Shown here: positions 50,784-60,266 of the stretch, piece after piece | Layout: each line of letters begins with the position of its first letter | How positions within the stretch are numbered: position 1 is the first letter of the stretch | Assembly (NCBI RefSeq): GCF_002269125.1 | Contig: NZ_NQKI01000011.1 | Span: forward strand, 62,001-126,000 | DNA length: 64,000 bases | From: Pseudomonas lundensis | Lineage (GTDB): Bacteria > Pseudomonadota > Gammaproteobacteria > Pseudomonadales > Pseudomonadaceae | Direction: 5' to 3' | Position numbers and translations under genes: made by a program | The notes under the pieces: generated by a model | What the model saw: the letters and a program-made list of their open reading frames with translations, nothing else | The model's database searches: none | What the model was told of the DNA's origin: nothing

Positions 50784-51126
50784 CGCAGTGCGCCGCTACC
50801 AAGCGCAACATCAACTACAACCTGAATCGCGTCGTGTCGCCGCCTCTGTCGCCAGCCTGTCGCCACGCGTCAGACCAGAAACGACGCGGGTTGTCGCCAC
50901 TGTCGCCGCTGTCGCCACACCACCTCCTGAGCCTGTCCACATTGCCCTGCTGATCGAGCAACTGCGCGAGGAAGGGGCGCTGCTGCAACACCAGGAGAAC
51001 ACCCTCCTGGTCCGCCCGACACGCTGGCAGCAGGTGGACAGGCTCAGCCCTTACTGGAAAGCCCTGCTGCTCTTTCTGCAAACAAACGAAAACGGTGATA
51101 ACAATGGCCTTGGTCGGTCGGCGTGA
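50767..51126 (+). CDS. Small unknown protein with VATVA repeats
   Basis: 119 residues starting MFRLNDAVRRYQAQHQLQPE, overlapping the DUF3987 gene by 17 bases. The middle (RVAASVASLSP and TRVVATVAAVATPP) is encoded by repeated GTCGCC units and looks like a flexible linker. The C-terminal about 60 residues (HIALLIEQLREEGALLQHQE, WQQVDRLSPYWKALLLFLQ) form a compact helical domain. Function is unknown. It overlaps the recombinase gene by 23 bases, so it clearly belongs to this operon. A decayed inverted relative of its linker-coding part lies at 43345-43445. Confidence 0.65.
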   Translation: MFRLNDAVRRYQAQHQLQPESRRVAASVASLSPRVRPETTRVVATVAAVATPPPEPVHIALLIEQLREEGALLQHQENTLLVRPTRWQQVDRLSPYWKALLLFLQTNENGDNNGLGRSA

Positions 51127-52084
51127 TGGGCGCAACTTTGGCTACGGCCGTCAGCTGAGCTACGCTGGCCCACAAGCGCTAAGAGATCTGTTTGCCGGCG
51201 GCCACTTCGCCACGGTCAAAGCGCATAGTGATCGCTGGCAAGCGTTCGTGCGTTGGTGTCGATCAGAGGACGGCCCCGGTTACAACGATGCGCGTCAGAT
51301 CGATCGACGGACACTGCAAGACTACGCCGCGTACCTGCGCCAGCAGATCCAACAAGGTGAACTCTGCATCGCCACCGCGCAGAACCGCCTCAGCAGCGTC
51401 AACCGAACCCTCGCTGCGCTGCGCTGTGATCATAACGTTCGGATCGCCAGTCCAAGCCAGGCGTTAGGTCAGCAGCGCTCGAGCGTACGCACCCGCGCGC
51501 CGGATGGCCAAGACCATCAACAGGTGCGGCGAGTACTCGAGGCGCTTTGCGAACAGCACCACGAGCGGGTGGCCGCGATTGTCCTGTTGGCCCGAGCAAC
51601 CGGCATGCGCCTGCGCGAAGCGATCCTAGCTAACCTGCCACGATTACAACGCGAAGCCGAACACTTAGGCCGCATCAACATCCAGGACGGCACCAAAGGC
51701 GGTCGCTCAGGCGCTTGCGCACCGCGATGGATCGTGGCCAATGCAGAGGTGAAAGCAGCCCTGCAGTTGGCTCATCATGCCGCGCCACCCCGCAGCTGCA
51801 ACTTGCTGGCCCGGGACGAAAGCTACGCCGCGTTCGTGCAACAAACCGTGCTCCCTGCCCGCAAAACGCTGCATGAATACGGGCTTAAGGGTTTCCATGA
51901 ACTGCGAGCGGCTTACGCCTGCGAGCGTTACGAGCAGCTCACCAGCCACCCCACCCCGGTCAATGGGGGCCACTGCTATCGCATTGACCGCGGCCTTGAT
52001 CAACAGGCGCGCCAACAGATCAGCATGGAGCTCGGGCATAACCGGATCGATGTCGTGTCGGCCTACATTGGAGGTAGAGCGTGA
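51104..52084 (+). CDS. Integrase_1-family tyrosine recombinase
   Basis: 326 residues from MALVGRRDGRNFGYGRQLSY. An N-terminal SAM-like core-binding domain (ATVKAHSDRWQAFVRWCRSE) is followed by a catalytic domain. ARATGMRLREAILA carries the first Arg, GFHELRAAYACERYEQLTSH replaces the HxxR box by HELR, and SMELGHNRIDVVSAYIGG carries the second His/Arg box and the terminal Tyr. The catalytic set looks complete, so it may be active. It is the third gene of the DUF3987 operon, and a diverged relative is present in island 1 at 30150-31109. It is not placed next to an attachment site, so its target is unknown. Confidence 0.8.
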   Translation: MALVGRRDGRNFGYGRQLSYAGPQALRDLFAGGHFATVKAHSDRWQAFVRWCRSEDGPGYNDARQIDRRTLQDYAAYLRQQIQQGELCIATAQNRLSSVNRTLAALRCDHNVRIASPSQALGQQRSSVRTRAPDGQDHQQVRRVLEALCEQHHERVAAIVLLARATGMRLREAILANLPRLQREAEHLGRINIQDGTKGGRSGACAPRWIVANAEVKAALQLAHHAAPPRSCNLLARDESYAAFVQQTVLPARKTLHEYGLKGFHELRAAYACERYEQLTSHPTPVNGGHCYRIDRGLDQQARQQISMELGHNRIDVVSAYIGGRA

Positions 52085-52383
52085 CCAAGCCCTTCGATAT
52101 GGCGCTGTTCCTGAGCGGCGTACTGACCGGCTCGAAGGTCACCCAGCAACGACACCTACGGCAAGCCCGAATCATGCAAGCGGCCATTCAACAACGATGG
52201 CAGCGAGACAATCCCTGGACCTGGCAGCTCAAGCATTTGCGCTGGTTTCTCACTCAGCACCTGAAAGACCACTCCAACACCACCCGGTATTACTATCGGC
52301 TCACCGCCCTATTGATCTGGAAGCGATTGGGCCCTCACCAAAAATTGCTGATCAGTTGCTCCGCTAAGTATAGGGGCGCATGA
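52081..52383 (+). CDS. Small basic unknown protein
   Basis: 100 residues starting at GTG 52081, overlapping the recombinase stop as GTGA, hence translationally coupled. The sequence is basic and rich in Trp, Arg and His (IMQAAIQQRWQRDNPWTWQL, FLTQHLKDHSNTTRYYYRL), which suggests a small helical DNA- or RNA-binding protein. It is the last gene of the DUF3987 operon and converges on hsdS. I do not know the family; a recombinase accessory factor would fit the context. Confidence 0.65.
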   Translation: MTKPFDMALFLSGVLTGSKVTQQRHLRQARIMQAAIQQRWQRDNPWTWQLKHLRWFLTQHLKDHSNTTRYYYRLTALLIWKRLGPHQKLLISCSAKYRGA

Positions 52384-52430
52384 TGGATTGGAATTTGGGA
52401 ATGGCCCTATTATTGCCTCATTACTCGGGC

Positions 52431-53858
52431 TCAGGCCGACGTCTTGCGGCCACGCTTGGCCTTTGGGGCGGTGGCGCGTCGGGCTTTGATGCGTTCCAGC
52501 AGCACGCTTGCCGGTTCGTCGTCGGGGTCTTGCGGCACCAGTTCGCCACGGAAGGCTTTGGCCAGGATGCTTTGGGTTAGGTGGTCGATACGGCTTTTGG
52601 CAGAAGCGACTTTGGCCTCTAGTTGGTCGGCGAAGGCGAAGAGTTGTTCGATGCGGCCAACTATTTCGGTTTGCTCCTCCAGCTTCGGAAGGAAAACTGG
52701 TAACGCTCTAAGGGTACCCAGAGATGCAAATTTTTGGCTGCTACCTTTGAGATGGTCGTCTAACCATGCCCACATGATCTTACTCTTGAGCCAACACTCT
52801 AAGAATTTTGGAAGTATTGTTGTTTCGTTATTTTTAAATAATCCAACATTTTTTATGCTGAACTCACCATCTTCTTTCCGTACGACGCAACAGTTCCCCA
52901 CTGTTCCAATCATTGAAAACAGGACATCTCCCGGCTCGACCAAGGAGCGCTTGCTGATTTCGAGGTGATCTATTTGCGATATGAGTTTCGCACCAGATAT
53001 ATCGACATAACCGTTTCCAATATTTTTTGATGTGACGAGCGGGATCCCGACCTGATGGTAATTTGGGGTGTCATGTGTGCCATCCCTTACCGAGCTACAC
53101 ACATCAGCGGCGCTCACGCATACCCATCCTTGCGGCATTTTTTGATCGATAGCAAATGCGGCCAGCTCCTCTTGGGGTAGTGAGTATTTAGTCGGGAGAG
53201 GACGGGGCTGTTGCGTGGGCGTACAGGCACGAAACTCCTCCGTCAGTCGACCGGAAACCGCTGCGGCGAGGACGGATTGGCGGAAGCGTTTGAGCAGGGG
53301 GAGTATGGCGTCGATACGAGCTGTGAGGGTATTGACCTGAGCCAGGAGGTCATCGAGTTTTTGGGCGATGAGAATTTGTTCGAGGTTTGGCGGGAGGGCT
53401 ACTTGGATTTCTTCTATATCGCCTTTGCGAATAGATGGGACAGTTGTAGAACGAGAGTATTCCGCAAAGTCCTGGGTGCAAAGAAAATAATAAATGAAAC
53501 GATCGTTAATGCTTTTTTCGGCCTTATAACCCATGACATTATTGTCAGCCAAACCCGCTGTAACTACAAAGCCTCGTCTATTGAGTTTTAGTGCTTCGCC
53601 TATTTTAGCAAACAAAGTCGAACCCACCTCAAAGATTTGACCTTTAAGAATTTTCGCGGTATCTGCAGCTATATAGTTAGTTGCCCATTGAAGTTTTCCA
53701 TTGTCTTGAGTAACTCCGCGGGATACGTCCCCGACTTTGTAGACGGGATAGTCTCCGGAAGCCAGGCCTTGATACTCGATTGGAAAACCAATCCCGCTTT
53801 GCACGTAACCAATTTCTCCTAGAGAGACAAGTCGCCACCCATTCGGTAAATCACTCAT
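52431..53858 (-). CDS. hsdS: Type I restriction specificity subunit HsdS
   Basis: 475 residues from MSDLPNGWRLVSLGEIGYVQ. Two target-recognition domains (about 1-165 and 215-385) alternate with two conserved helical spacers (LDDLLAQVNTLTARIDAILP and IEQLFAFADQLEAKVASAKS), the classic HsdS plan. Each recognition domain reads one half of a split DNA target. The second copy begins with the family motif PQGWVCVSAADV, matching PNGWRLVSLGEI at the start. The start overlaps the hsdM stop by eight bases. The recognition domains are AT-richer than hsdM and hsdR, as usual for swapped domains. The target cannot be predicted by eye. Confidence 0.94.
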   Translation of the reverse strand: MSDLPNGWRLVSLGEIGYVQSGIGFPIEYQGLASGDYPVYKVGDVSRGVTQDNGKLQWATNYIAADTAKILKGQIFEVGSTLFAKIGEALKLNRRGFVVTAGLADNNVMGYKAEKSINDRFIYYFLCTQDFAEYSRSTTVPSIRKGDIEEIQVALPPNLEQILIAQKLDDLLAQVNTLTARIDAILPLLKRFRQSVLAAAVSGRLTEEFRACTPTQQPRPLPTKYSLPQEELAAFAIDQKMPQGWVCVSAADVCSSVRDGTHDTPNYHQVGIPLVTSKNIGNGYVDISGAKLISQIDHLEISKRSLVEPGDVLFSMIGTVGNCCVVRKEDGEFSIKNVGLFKNNETTILPKFLECWLKSKIMWAWLDDHLKGSSQKFASLGTLRALPVFLPKLEEQTEIVGRIEQLFAFADQLEAKVASAKSRIDHLTQSILAKAFRGELVPQDPDDEPASVLLERIKARRATAPKAKRGRKTSA

Positions 53859-55398
53859 TCCCAACCTCCCGAGTTACCTCTAGGCCCATCACCTCTGCCA
53901 TCAACTGCTTCTGCGCAGCCACTTCATCGCCCGCTCCCAGCGCTTTCAATAGCTCTTCCAGCTCATGCAGGGCTTCAGTTAGGTCAGCCATAGCTTCGCC
54001 AGCCAGCACTTCGGGCGCCGGTAAATCTTTTGCATCGAGACTATCCGTATCCTTCAACCAGCTGATGTCCAACGAATCACCACGCTCCTTGATCTGCTCG
54101 CGGGTAAACACTCGGAAGCGGCTGAGTTCGCCTATGCCTTCGACATTCTCCGCACGCGAGCTGTTGCCATTCGAATCTTCCCCATAGGCGTCTTCAAACG
54201 CTTTGAGGTGACTTGCACCGAAGGGCGTGCGCTTGCCGAAGCTGGGCATATTGCTACGCAGGTCAAAGACCCAAACTCGCTGGGTGCAGCCTTGCTCTTG
54301 GCGTGGATTTCCGGACAAGCCTTTCTGGAAGAAGAGCACGTTTGTCTTTACGCCTTGGGCGTAGAAAATGCCGGTGGGCAGCCGCAAGATGGTATGCAGG
54401 TTGCACTTTTCCATCAGGTCGCGACGCACGTCGGTACCGACGCCGGCTTCGAACAGTACGTTGTCCGGCAGCACCACCGCAGCGCGTCCACCAGGTTTGA
54501 GGCCACGGTAGATGTGCTGGAGAAATGCGAGCTGCTTGTTGCTCGTGGGAAAGGTGAGGTCGTCCCGGGTCGGCCCGCCACCGCCTTTGGCTGTACCAAA
54601 GGGCGGGTTGGATAGGATGACATTGACCTTATCAAGGTTGGCGCCGACCTGACCAAGAGCGTTGCCTAGATGCACGACGCCTTCGGCATCGCCTTCCATC
54701 CCGTGCAGCAGGGTATTCATCAATGCCAAGCGGCGAGTACCGGGGACCAGCTCGACACCGATAAACGCTTTGTTCCGCTGGAAGGTACGGTCTTTGTCGT
54801 CCAGATCGTAATAATCATCAGTTTGGCCCTTGATATAGGCGTCTGCAGCGATCAGGAAGCCTGCGGTGCCGGCGGCTGGATCCTGGATGGTCTCGCCAGC
54901 TTGCGGTTTGATGCAGCGGATGATGCTGTCGATGAGTGGACGAGGGGTAAAATACTGGCCGGCACCGGATTTGGTTTCGCTGGCGTTCTTTTCCAGCAGG
55001 CCTTCATAAAGGTCGCCGAGGCCATCCTCACGGGCACTGAACCAGTCGATTCCATCTAGGCTCCTTACCATTTGCTCGAGGTGGCGTGGCTCCTTAAGGC
55101 GGGTCTGGGCGTCGGTATAGATGGCGGCGATCAATGGATCGCTGCTCTTGCCTAGATCGAGGAGCATTTGGCGGTAATGGTTGAGCAGATCCAGACCTGA
55201 CTTATTCGACAGATCTGGCCAGCGGGCACCGGCCGGCAGCTTGTGGTTGAAGTCGTCGTTGTTCTGGACCTGCTCGTATTCCATCTTAATGAACAGCAGC
55301 AGGACCAGCTCGGTCACATAGTCGCTGTAATTGATGCCGTCGTCGCGCAGGACGTTGCAGAGGTTCCATAGTTTCTGGACGATGTCACTATTGATCAT
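53851..55398 (-). CDS. hsdM: Type I modification methyltransferase HsdM
   Basis: N6-adenine methyltransferase subunit, 515 residues. A helical N-terminal HsdM_N domain (MINSDIVQKLWNLCNVLRDD) is followed by a gamma-class catalytic domain with the SAM motif DPAAGTAGFLIAADAY at about residues 175-190 and the catalytic motif NPPFG at about 262-266. The C-terminus is Glu-rich and helical. It is followed directly by hsdS with an overlap and preceded by hsdR at a distance of 188 bases, giving the order hsdR-hsdM-hsdS on the minus strand. All motifs are intact. Confidence 0.95.
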   Translation of the reverse strand: MINSDIVQKLWNLCNVLRDDGINYSDYVTELVLLLFIKMEYEQVQNNDDFNHKLPAGARWPDLSNKSGLDLLNHYRQMLLDLGKSSDPLIAAIYTDAQTRLKEPRHLEQMVRSLDGIDWFSAREDGLGDLYEGLLEKNASETKSGAGQYFTPRPLIDSIIRCIKPQAGETIQDPAAGTAGFLIAADAYIKGQTDDYYDLDDKDRTFQRNKAFIGVELVPGTRRLALMNTLLHGMEGDAEGVVHLGNALGQVGANLDKVNVILSNPPFGTAKGGGGPTRDDLTFPTSNKQLAFLQHIYRGLKPGGRAAVVLPDNVLFEAGVGTDVRRDLMEKCNLHTILRLPTGIFYAQGVKTNVLFFQKGLSGNPRQEQGCTQRVWVFDLRSNMPSFGKRTPFGASHLKAFEDAYGEDSNGNSSRAENVEGIGELSRFRVFTREQIKERGDSLDISWLKDTDSLDAKDLPAPEVLAGEAMADLTEALHELEELLKALGAGDEVAAQKQLMAEVMGLEVTREVGNE

Positions 55399-55586
55399 TG
55401 GATGCTCTGAGAAAAGAAGGAATCAGGTCGATCGGCAAAAGCGTGGAACCCCCCATGCGAGTCCATCGACCTGTGTAAATATCGAAAGAAAGGGTCTGTG
55501 GTGGTCGAAGCTGGCCAGCATATTGCGCGGGAGCGTAGGGAGATCTGCCTGACATTGCAAGAGACCATCCCGACGCCCCCGGCTAA

Positions 55587-58500
55587 TTACGCTACGGCGG
55601 ACCAGAGATTATCGCCGATTGTCTCCAGCACTTGGTCCAGTTGGCCGCCAAGCAGTTTGTCGAACCTTTTCAATCCGCCGTCATTTGAGAATGCGCGGTT
55701 CAGTTGCTGCTTATCGACCACGATTTCATGGACCAGCTGGGTCGCCAAACGATCCAACCATTTGCGCTGAACCTGGTTCCAGGGTTGAAGGACATAGATT
55801 TTCTGCATGGCGTTGGCGACCCGCCGTTCAAAGGGAATCAGCGCTTCACCCAGTGCAGCCTGACGAATATAGCCGATCACGCTGGCTGCGATTTCCTGGT
55901 TGCTGTTATTGGACCAGGCACTGCGCAGGCTGGCTTCACCAAATTCATTCTGATCAAGCAACAGGCGGATCTCGCGGAGTTGTTCACGTGTCAGATCTTT
56001 CGGGCGGTTCACCACTACAGACAGGGCCGCGGATTGGTTGATCTGCAGGTGGATGAACTCGCGAAAGCTGTCCAGATAGTCGGAAGGCTTGCCGTAATGA
56101 CCATAACTTTGTTCACGGACCAACAGCTTATCTGGATGATGCGAGATCACCGGATAACGATAGGTACCGAGCAACTCGCTCACCGTGGCAAGCTGATTGA
56201 GCAGCTGGCTGTGCTGACGAACAAAATTTGCTGCTTGCTGGGGCCCCAGCTCATGAAGATGCTGGTGTAGGCTAGCCGGCTCTACTCCCCAGAGTTCATG
56301 TAGCTCATCGAGTTTATGCTTGATGTCCGGCCGCGTCTCAGCTCTGTGCTGGGCCTTGCGCAGGATGCGCATGATGCGCTGGTTGAGTTGGTCCAGTACG
56401 TCATGGGCATGACTCGTCTGCTCATTGTTGCCCGGCGCTTCGTGGCTATGGTCGCTGGTAATTTCATCCAGCAATTGCTCCAACGTGATGCTCGGGTCTT
56501 TTACCAGTGGCCGCATCGTATCGACCGACTCCAGGCTGGCGTATAGGTCCACTGGGTCATAGATGCGGAATACGGTCTTGCCTATGTCATCGCAGCGCCG
56601 GGTCGCGCGGCCTTTCATTTGCTCATAGAGGATGCGTGAACGCACGCGACGCATGAACACCAGGTTGCAGATCGAGGGCACATCAATACCGGTGGTCAAT
56701 AGGTCGACGGTAATCGCGATATTGGGATATTTCTCGTTCTTGAAATGGCGAATACGACTTTCAACATGGTCGCTCTGGCCTGTGATGACCTGCACCGCAG
56801 CCTGGTTGTAGCTCTCCTCGTAGATATCCTTGAAGGCCGAGTCGAGAAGGTTTTTCACCCGTTCCGCGTGAGCCTGGCTGACGCAAAAGATCATGGATTT
56901 CTCTTCGCCGTTTGGGTCGATATCTCCAGCAAGGGCTTCGCAGATGACCCGGTCGAAGTCAGGGGTAATTACCCGGCGGTTGAACGATTCGATTTGGAAA
57001 TCCAGCTCGTCTTCCAGCTCGGCGACGTCGACTTCGCCAGTTTGCGTGTTGATTACGTTGACCTTCTCGCCTCTGTCAAAATGAATGCCGTTTTCGCTTA
57101 GCTCGGTTCTGTAGTTGATCGGGGGTTCATGATCGATCAGCCAGTCATCCGCGACTGCTTCGCGGTAACTGTAGGTGAACACCGGTTTTCCGAAGATCTC
57201 CGTTGTCTGTATCGCCGGGGTGGCGGTCAGCCCGATGCGACAGGCGTCGAAATAGTCGAGTACGCGACGATATTGCGAAAGGTATTGGCTATGGTCCCGA
57301 ACGGAAAGCTCGCCTTCAGTCATCTCCTGATCAAGGGTATAACCGCGGTGCGCTTCGTCAACGATGATGCAATCGAACTCGCCAACCGGTGGTGGATTAT
57401 CCGAACGGAAGATACGACTGACCATGGCTTGGACAGTGGCCACCTGGACGCGGGTCTCCGCTTCAGCCGCCATATCGCCGAGCACCTTGACGTCGTAGAT
57501 TTGCGCGAGGGTCTGATTCTGCTCTAATGGCATATCGTGGAACGAATCGATGGCCTGTTCACCCAGAGCACTGCGGTCGACCAGGAACAGGATGCGCTTG
57601 AACCGTGACGATTTCAGGAAGCGATACATTAGGCCGATTATCGTACGGGTCTTGCCAGTCCCGGTGGCCATGGCCAGTAGACAATTGCGTTTGTCTTCGG
57701 CCAAGGCCTTTTCGACAGCCAGGATGGCTTTCTCCTGGTAGTCTCGCAGCTTCAGGTAGCCAAAACCTTCTGTATGAAGTTTGGCTTCGGCTTTTGCCCG
57801 ATCCTGTTTGAGCAGGTCGAGCAGATCGTCTGGCCGGTGGAAGTCCTGCAGGGCACGACGGGTATTGGCAGGGCTGCGAAGGTCTCTGAACCATGTACCA
57901 GATTGCTCGGCAAGCTGCTGGATGTACGGGCGACCATTGCAGGCGAAGGCGAAGGGGATTTGGAAGCGGCCGCCTTCTCCGTCTTCCCATGCATCGGAGC
58001 GACCCGCTTCGCTCCAGGCGGTCACGTGTGCGGTGGGATCGAGCCCTCGAGCGTATCGTTCGGCTTGGGGAATGCGCTCCGCAATGTTGATGCGCTTGCG
58101 CTTGGCCTCGACTACAGCAATCGGCATCAGGCCGCGGAACAGAATATAGTCTGCCTTGGAGTTCAGGTTGGACATGGGCCACTCGGCAATTGCCTTGTTC
58201 TTACCCTTTTCCGGACGCCCGCCTTTGGTATAGGTGAGATCCAAAGAGTCGGCTTCCCAGCCCGCCTCATTGAGCTGCTGGTCGATGAGAATACGGGTAA
58301 GGTCTTCATCCAGATCGAACTGTCTGGTCGCTCGCTTGGCTTTCTTGGCAAACGCTTGAGAGACCTTGGCTTGAGAGGCCAGCTCTTTGCGCAAGGCCTC
58401 AAGGTTCCTTTCATGCTCGGCCCGCAAATCGGCCAGTTGCTTTTCCTGCTCGTCCGCCTTCTGTTTGTAGTTGCGCGACTCGATTTCCATTAGGTGCGCG

Positions 58501-59060
58501 AGCTCTGCGTGCTCTTCGGCTTCACGCTTGAGCAGATCTGCCAGTTGCTGGTCATCCTCCAGTCGATGATCGGATTGGCGCAGCTGTGCCTTGAGTTGAT
58601 CAATTTCGCTTTGGAGCTCGCGCAGCGGCGCGCTGGGGTCTGCTGGCGTGATGAATTGGCCAGGCTTGAATGTCCTGTCGGCTTTACCAACAGCGCGGTG
58701 GTACCAGACGCAGAGCTCGCGGGCGACTTTCAAGCCATCGAGCGCTTCCCGGTGGCAGGTGCTGAACTCGTGGGTCGCTTTGTTTCCTTCAATGCGCAGC
58801 GTATGGAACAGGCTGACAATATTTCGATCAAGCTGGATTTCACGGCCCAGCTTGTAAAGCAGGTCGGCCTGGGTGGTCTTGGCATCGAATTCGATGGCAG
58901 CACGGCTGGCAAGATCCTGCGCTAGGGCTTCTCCCAACTGCCGGAGCTTGATCAGCGTAATGTTGGGATCGCTGCTGAAAGCCTGCTCGGCGCTTACGGC
59001 CAACTTGTGGAAAACCGGATCGTGTACGGCCAGGAAGAAGAAGTTAGAGCGTTGGGACAT
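55587..59060 (-). CDS. hsdR: Type I restriction endonuclease HsdR
   Basis: Motor and nuclease subunit, 1157 residues from MSQRSNFFFLAVHDPVFH with AAGGA before the ATG; frames upstream are not HsdR-like. Order of domains: an N-terminal DUF4145-type helical domain (about 1-130), a coiled coil (about 150-245), the PD-(D/E)XK nuclease with PIAVVEAKRKR near residue 318, and a two-part SF2 helicase with Walker A MATGTGKT near 466 and VDEAHRG near 568. Motif VI (QMKGRATRRCDD) is near 810, and an EcoEI_R_C-like end closes the protein. It cuts unmethylated DNA after ATP-driven translocation, together with HsdM and HsdS. The system looks complete and functional. Confidence 0.95.
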   Translation of the reverse strand: MSQRSNFFFLAVHDPVFHKLAVSAEQAFSSDPNITLIKLRQLGEALAQDLASRAAIEFDAKTTQADLLYKLGREIQLDRNIVSLFHTLRIEGNKATHEFSTCHREALDGLKVARELCVWYHRAVGKADRTFKPGQFITPADPSAPLRELQSEIDQLKAQLRQSDHRLEDDQQLADLLKREAEEHAELAHLMEIESRNYKQKADEQEKQLADLRAEHERNLEALRKELASQAKVSQAFAKKAKRATRQFDLDEDLTRILIDQQLNEAGWEADSLDLTYTKGGRPEKGKNKAIAEWPMSNLNSKADYILFRGLMPIAVVEAKRKRINIAERIPQAERYARGLDPTAHVTAWSEAGRSDAWEDGEGGRFQIPFAFACNGRPYIQQLAEQSGTWFRDLRSPANTRRALQDFHRPDDLLDLLKQDRAKAEAKLHTEGFGYLKLRDYQEKAILAVEKALAEDKRNCLLAMATGTGKTRTIIGLMYRFLKSSRFKRILFLVDRSALGEQAIDSFHDMPLEQNQTLAQIYDVKVLGDMAAEAETRVQVATVQAMVSRIFRSDNPPPVGEFDCIIVDEAHRGYTLDQEMTEGELSVRDHSQYLSQYRRVLDYFDACRIGLTATPAIQTTEIFGKPVFTYSYREAVADDWLIDHEPPINYRTELSENGIHFDRGEKVNVINTQTGEVDVAELEDELDFQIESFNRRVITPDFDRVICEALAGDIDPNGEEKSMIFCVSQAHAERVKNLLDSAFKDIYEESYNQAAVQVITGQSDHVESRIRHFKNEKYPNIAITVDLLTTGIDVPSICNLVFMRRVRSRILYEQMKGRATRRCDDIGKTVFRIYDPVDLYASLESVDTMRPLVKDPSITLEQLLDEITSDHSHEAPGNNEQTSHAHDVLDQLNQRIMRILRKAQHRAETRPDIKHKLDELHELWGVEPASLHQHLHELGPQQAANFVRQHSQLLNQLATVSELLGTYRYPVISHHPDKLLVREQSYGHYGKPSDYLDSFREFIHLQINQSAALSVVVNRPKDLTREQLREIRLLLDQNEFGEASLRSAWSNNSNQEIAASVIGYIRQAALGEALIPFERRVANAMQKIYVLQPWNQVQRKWLDRLATQLVHEIVVDKQQLNRAFSNDGGLKRFDKLLGGQLDQVLETIGDNLWSAVA

Positions 59061-59447
59061 TGCGTCATTCCTTAGACTGGCTCGGGTAGAGATCACGCAC
59101 ACGGCGTAAGCAATTTGACACAACTTTATCGAAGAGTACTGGCACTTGACCAGCATTCACTGGTGGTGAGCGCTCACAAAGCTCCGGTGTCAAAACGTGC
59201 CGCGCTCCAGATTGATATTACTTACCGAGGCCCCCCTTGGCAGCATTACCAAGCTCACAGAAAGCCGCATGCCTAAAGAGAACAGATCGGTGAAGTAGAT
59301 AGCGATGGCGTCCATCTACGCGAACACCATCGCCAGCCTTTTTAAGCAAACACCCATGCCACAAGAAGGCCGTACCTATTCCAAGTCCCAGGTTATTGGT
59401 ATCTGGCTGCCAGGCCAATCCGCAAGCCCCTTCCTCTGCGCTCTGCG
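59061..59447. other. Gap with a doubtful small frame
   Basis: 387 bases between hsdR and the peptidase gene. A 66-codon minus-strand frame (59418-59218) starts at TTG behind GAGGAAGGGG and encodes LAWQPDTNNLGLGIGTAFLW and further Gly/Leu/His-rich residues. It directly follows the peptidase stop in another frame, so it could be a small gene or the frameshifted tail of the peptidase. I give it about one chance in four. The hsdR promoter should lie near 59080-59130. Confidence 0.35.
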
Positions 59448-60167
59448 TCAGTAGAAATAATTGGATTCAGCTTTTTTATCGAGCCCCACCAATACGCTCT
59501 GATCAATTCGACAGGCCGTCGGCGCGTCGTTTGGCCCCCAATGCTGGCAGTAGTAACGACCTTCGTTCACAGACTTCCCATCTTCGGTGAACACTTCGAT
59601 CACAGCATTCCAGAGTGACACCCGTGGGGCCTCGCTGGTGGGGTCAAGACAAAGCAGGTGAGTGATCTGCAACTCATCTTCATCGTTTCCCTGGTAACCC
59701 TGATAGCCGATAACCAGCAACCAATGTCCCGCCTGGGCGCAGTCCCACTCGACCCCGACGATCGGAATTTTTCGGTTGTGGACGGCATCGGCAATATTAC
59801 GAATGGTCGTTTGACGTCGCGGAGCCACATCAAGCACATCGGTAATAACGCCGGCCCTCTTGAACACGTCTACCAACCAGCTCACGTCAAAATCGTCGGT
59901 ACCTTCCGAAATCAGGGCACCAAAGGCCATCAAACTTTCGCGAAAGCGGCCCAGGCGGGTACGGCCATCAAAACTGTCGAGTGACCGAGCCTGCTCACGG
60001 GAGATAACACCCAGCGCAATCAAGGTCATCACCACACAGTAAGGTCCACAAGCACCATCCATTTCTCCTTGGCGCAAATGAACGTAGTCATGAGCGTGGG
60101 GATGGGCACAGGTCACAGGCCCGTTGGGCGATACCGACAGCCATGGACTTACAAACATTTGATTCAT
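59448..60167 (-). CDS. Papain/C39-like cysteine peptidase
   Basis: 239 residues with AAGGA before the ATG. The pattern of a papain-fold peptidase is visible: a GEMDGACGPYCVVMTLIALG helix with the likely nucleophile Cys40 after Gln33, AGHWLLVIGYQ with the catalytic His near residue 148, and LLCLDPTS with the Asp near 172. This resembles C39-like peptidases but without an ABC transporter or leader-peptide gene. No signal peptide is present, so it should act in the cytoplasm. It is the last gene of the minus-strand cluster with GTPases, zinc ribbon and ADP-ribosylglycohydrolase. Cleavage of a host or phage protein, or transglutaminase-like chemistry, are possible roles. Confidence 0.72.
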   Translation of the reverse strand: MNQMFVSPWLSVSPNGPVTCAHPHAHDYVHLRQGEMDGACGPYCVVMTLIALGVISREQARSLDSFDGRTRLGRFRESLMAFGALISEGTDDFDVSWLVDVFKRAGVITDVLDVAPRRQTTIRNIADAVHNRKIPIVGVEWDCAQAGHWLLVIGYQGYQGNDEDELQITHLLCLDPTSEAPRVSLWNAVIEVFTEDGKSVNEGRYYCQHWGPNDAPTACRIDQSVLVGLDKKAESNYFY

Positions 60168-60266
60168 TAAGCGTCATTCCTTTGCCGAAAAAAGCAGCCG
60201 CTCAGATTGAGCGGCTGCAACTACAACCAGACGAGCTCACTTCCCGACGTCGCGAACCAATTGGAT

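Noticed and set aside
52929..52946. CCCGGCTCGACCAAGG as a possible third att copy for island 2
   Set aside because: It shares only part of the 19-base repeat and lies inside an intact hsdS coding segment (LVEPGDV), so it is a chance match.
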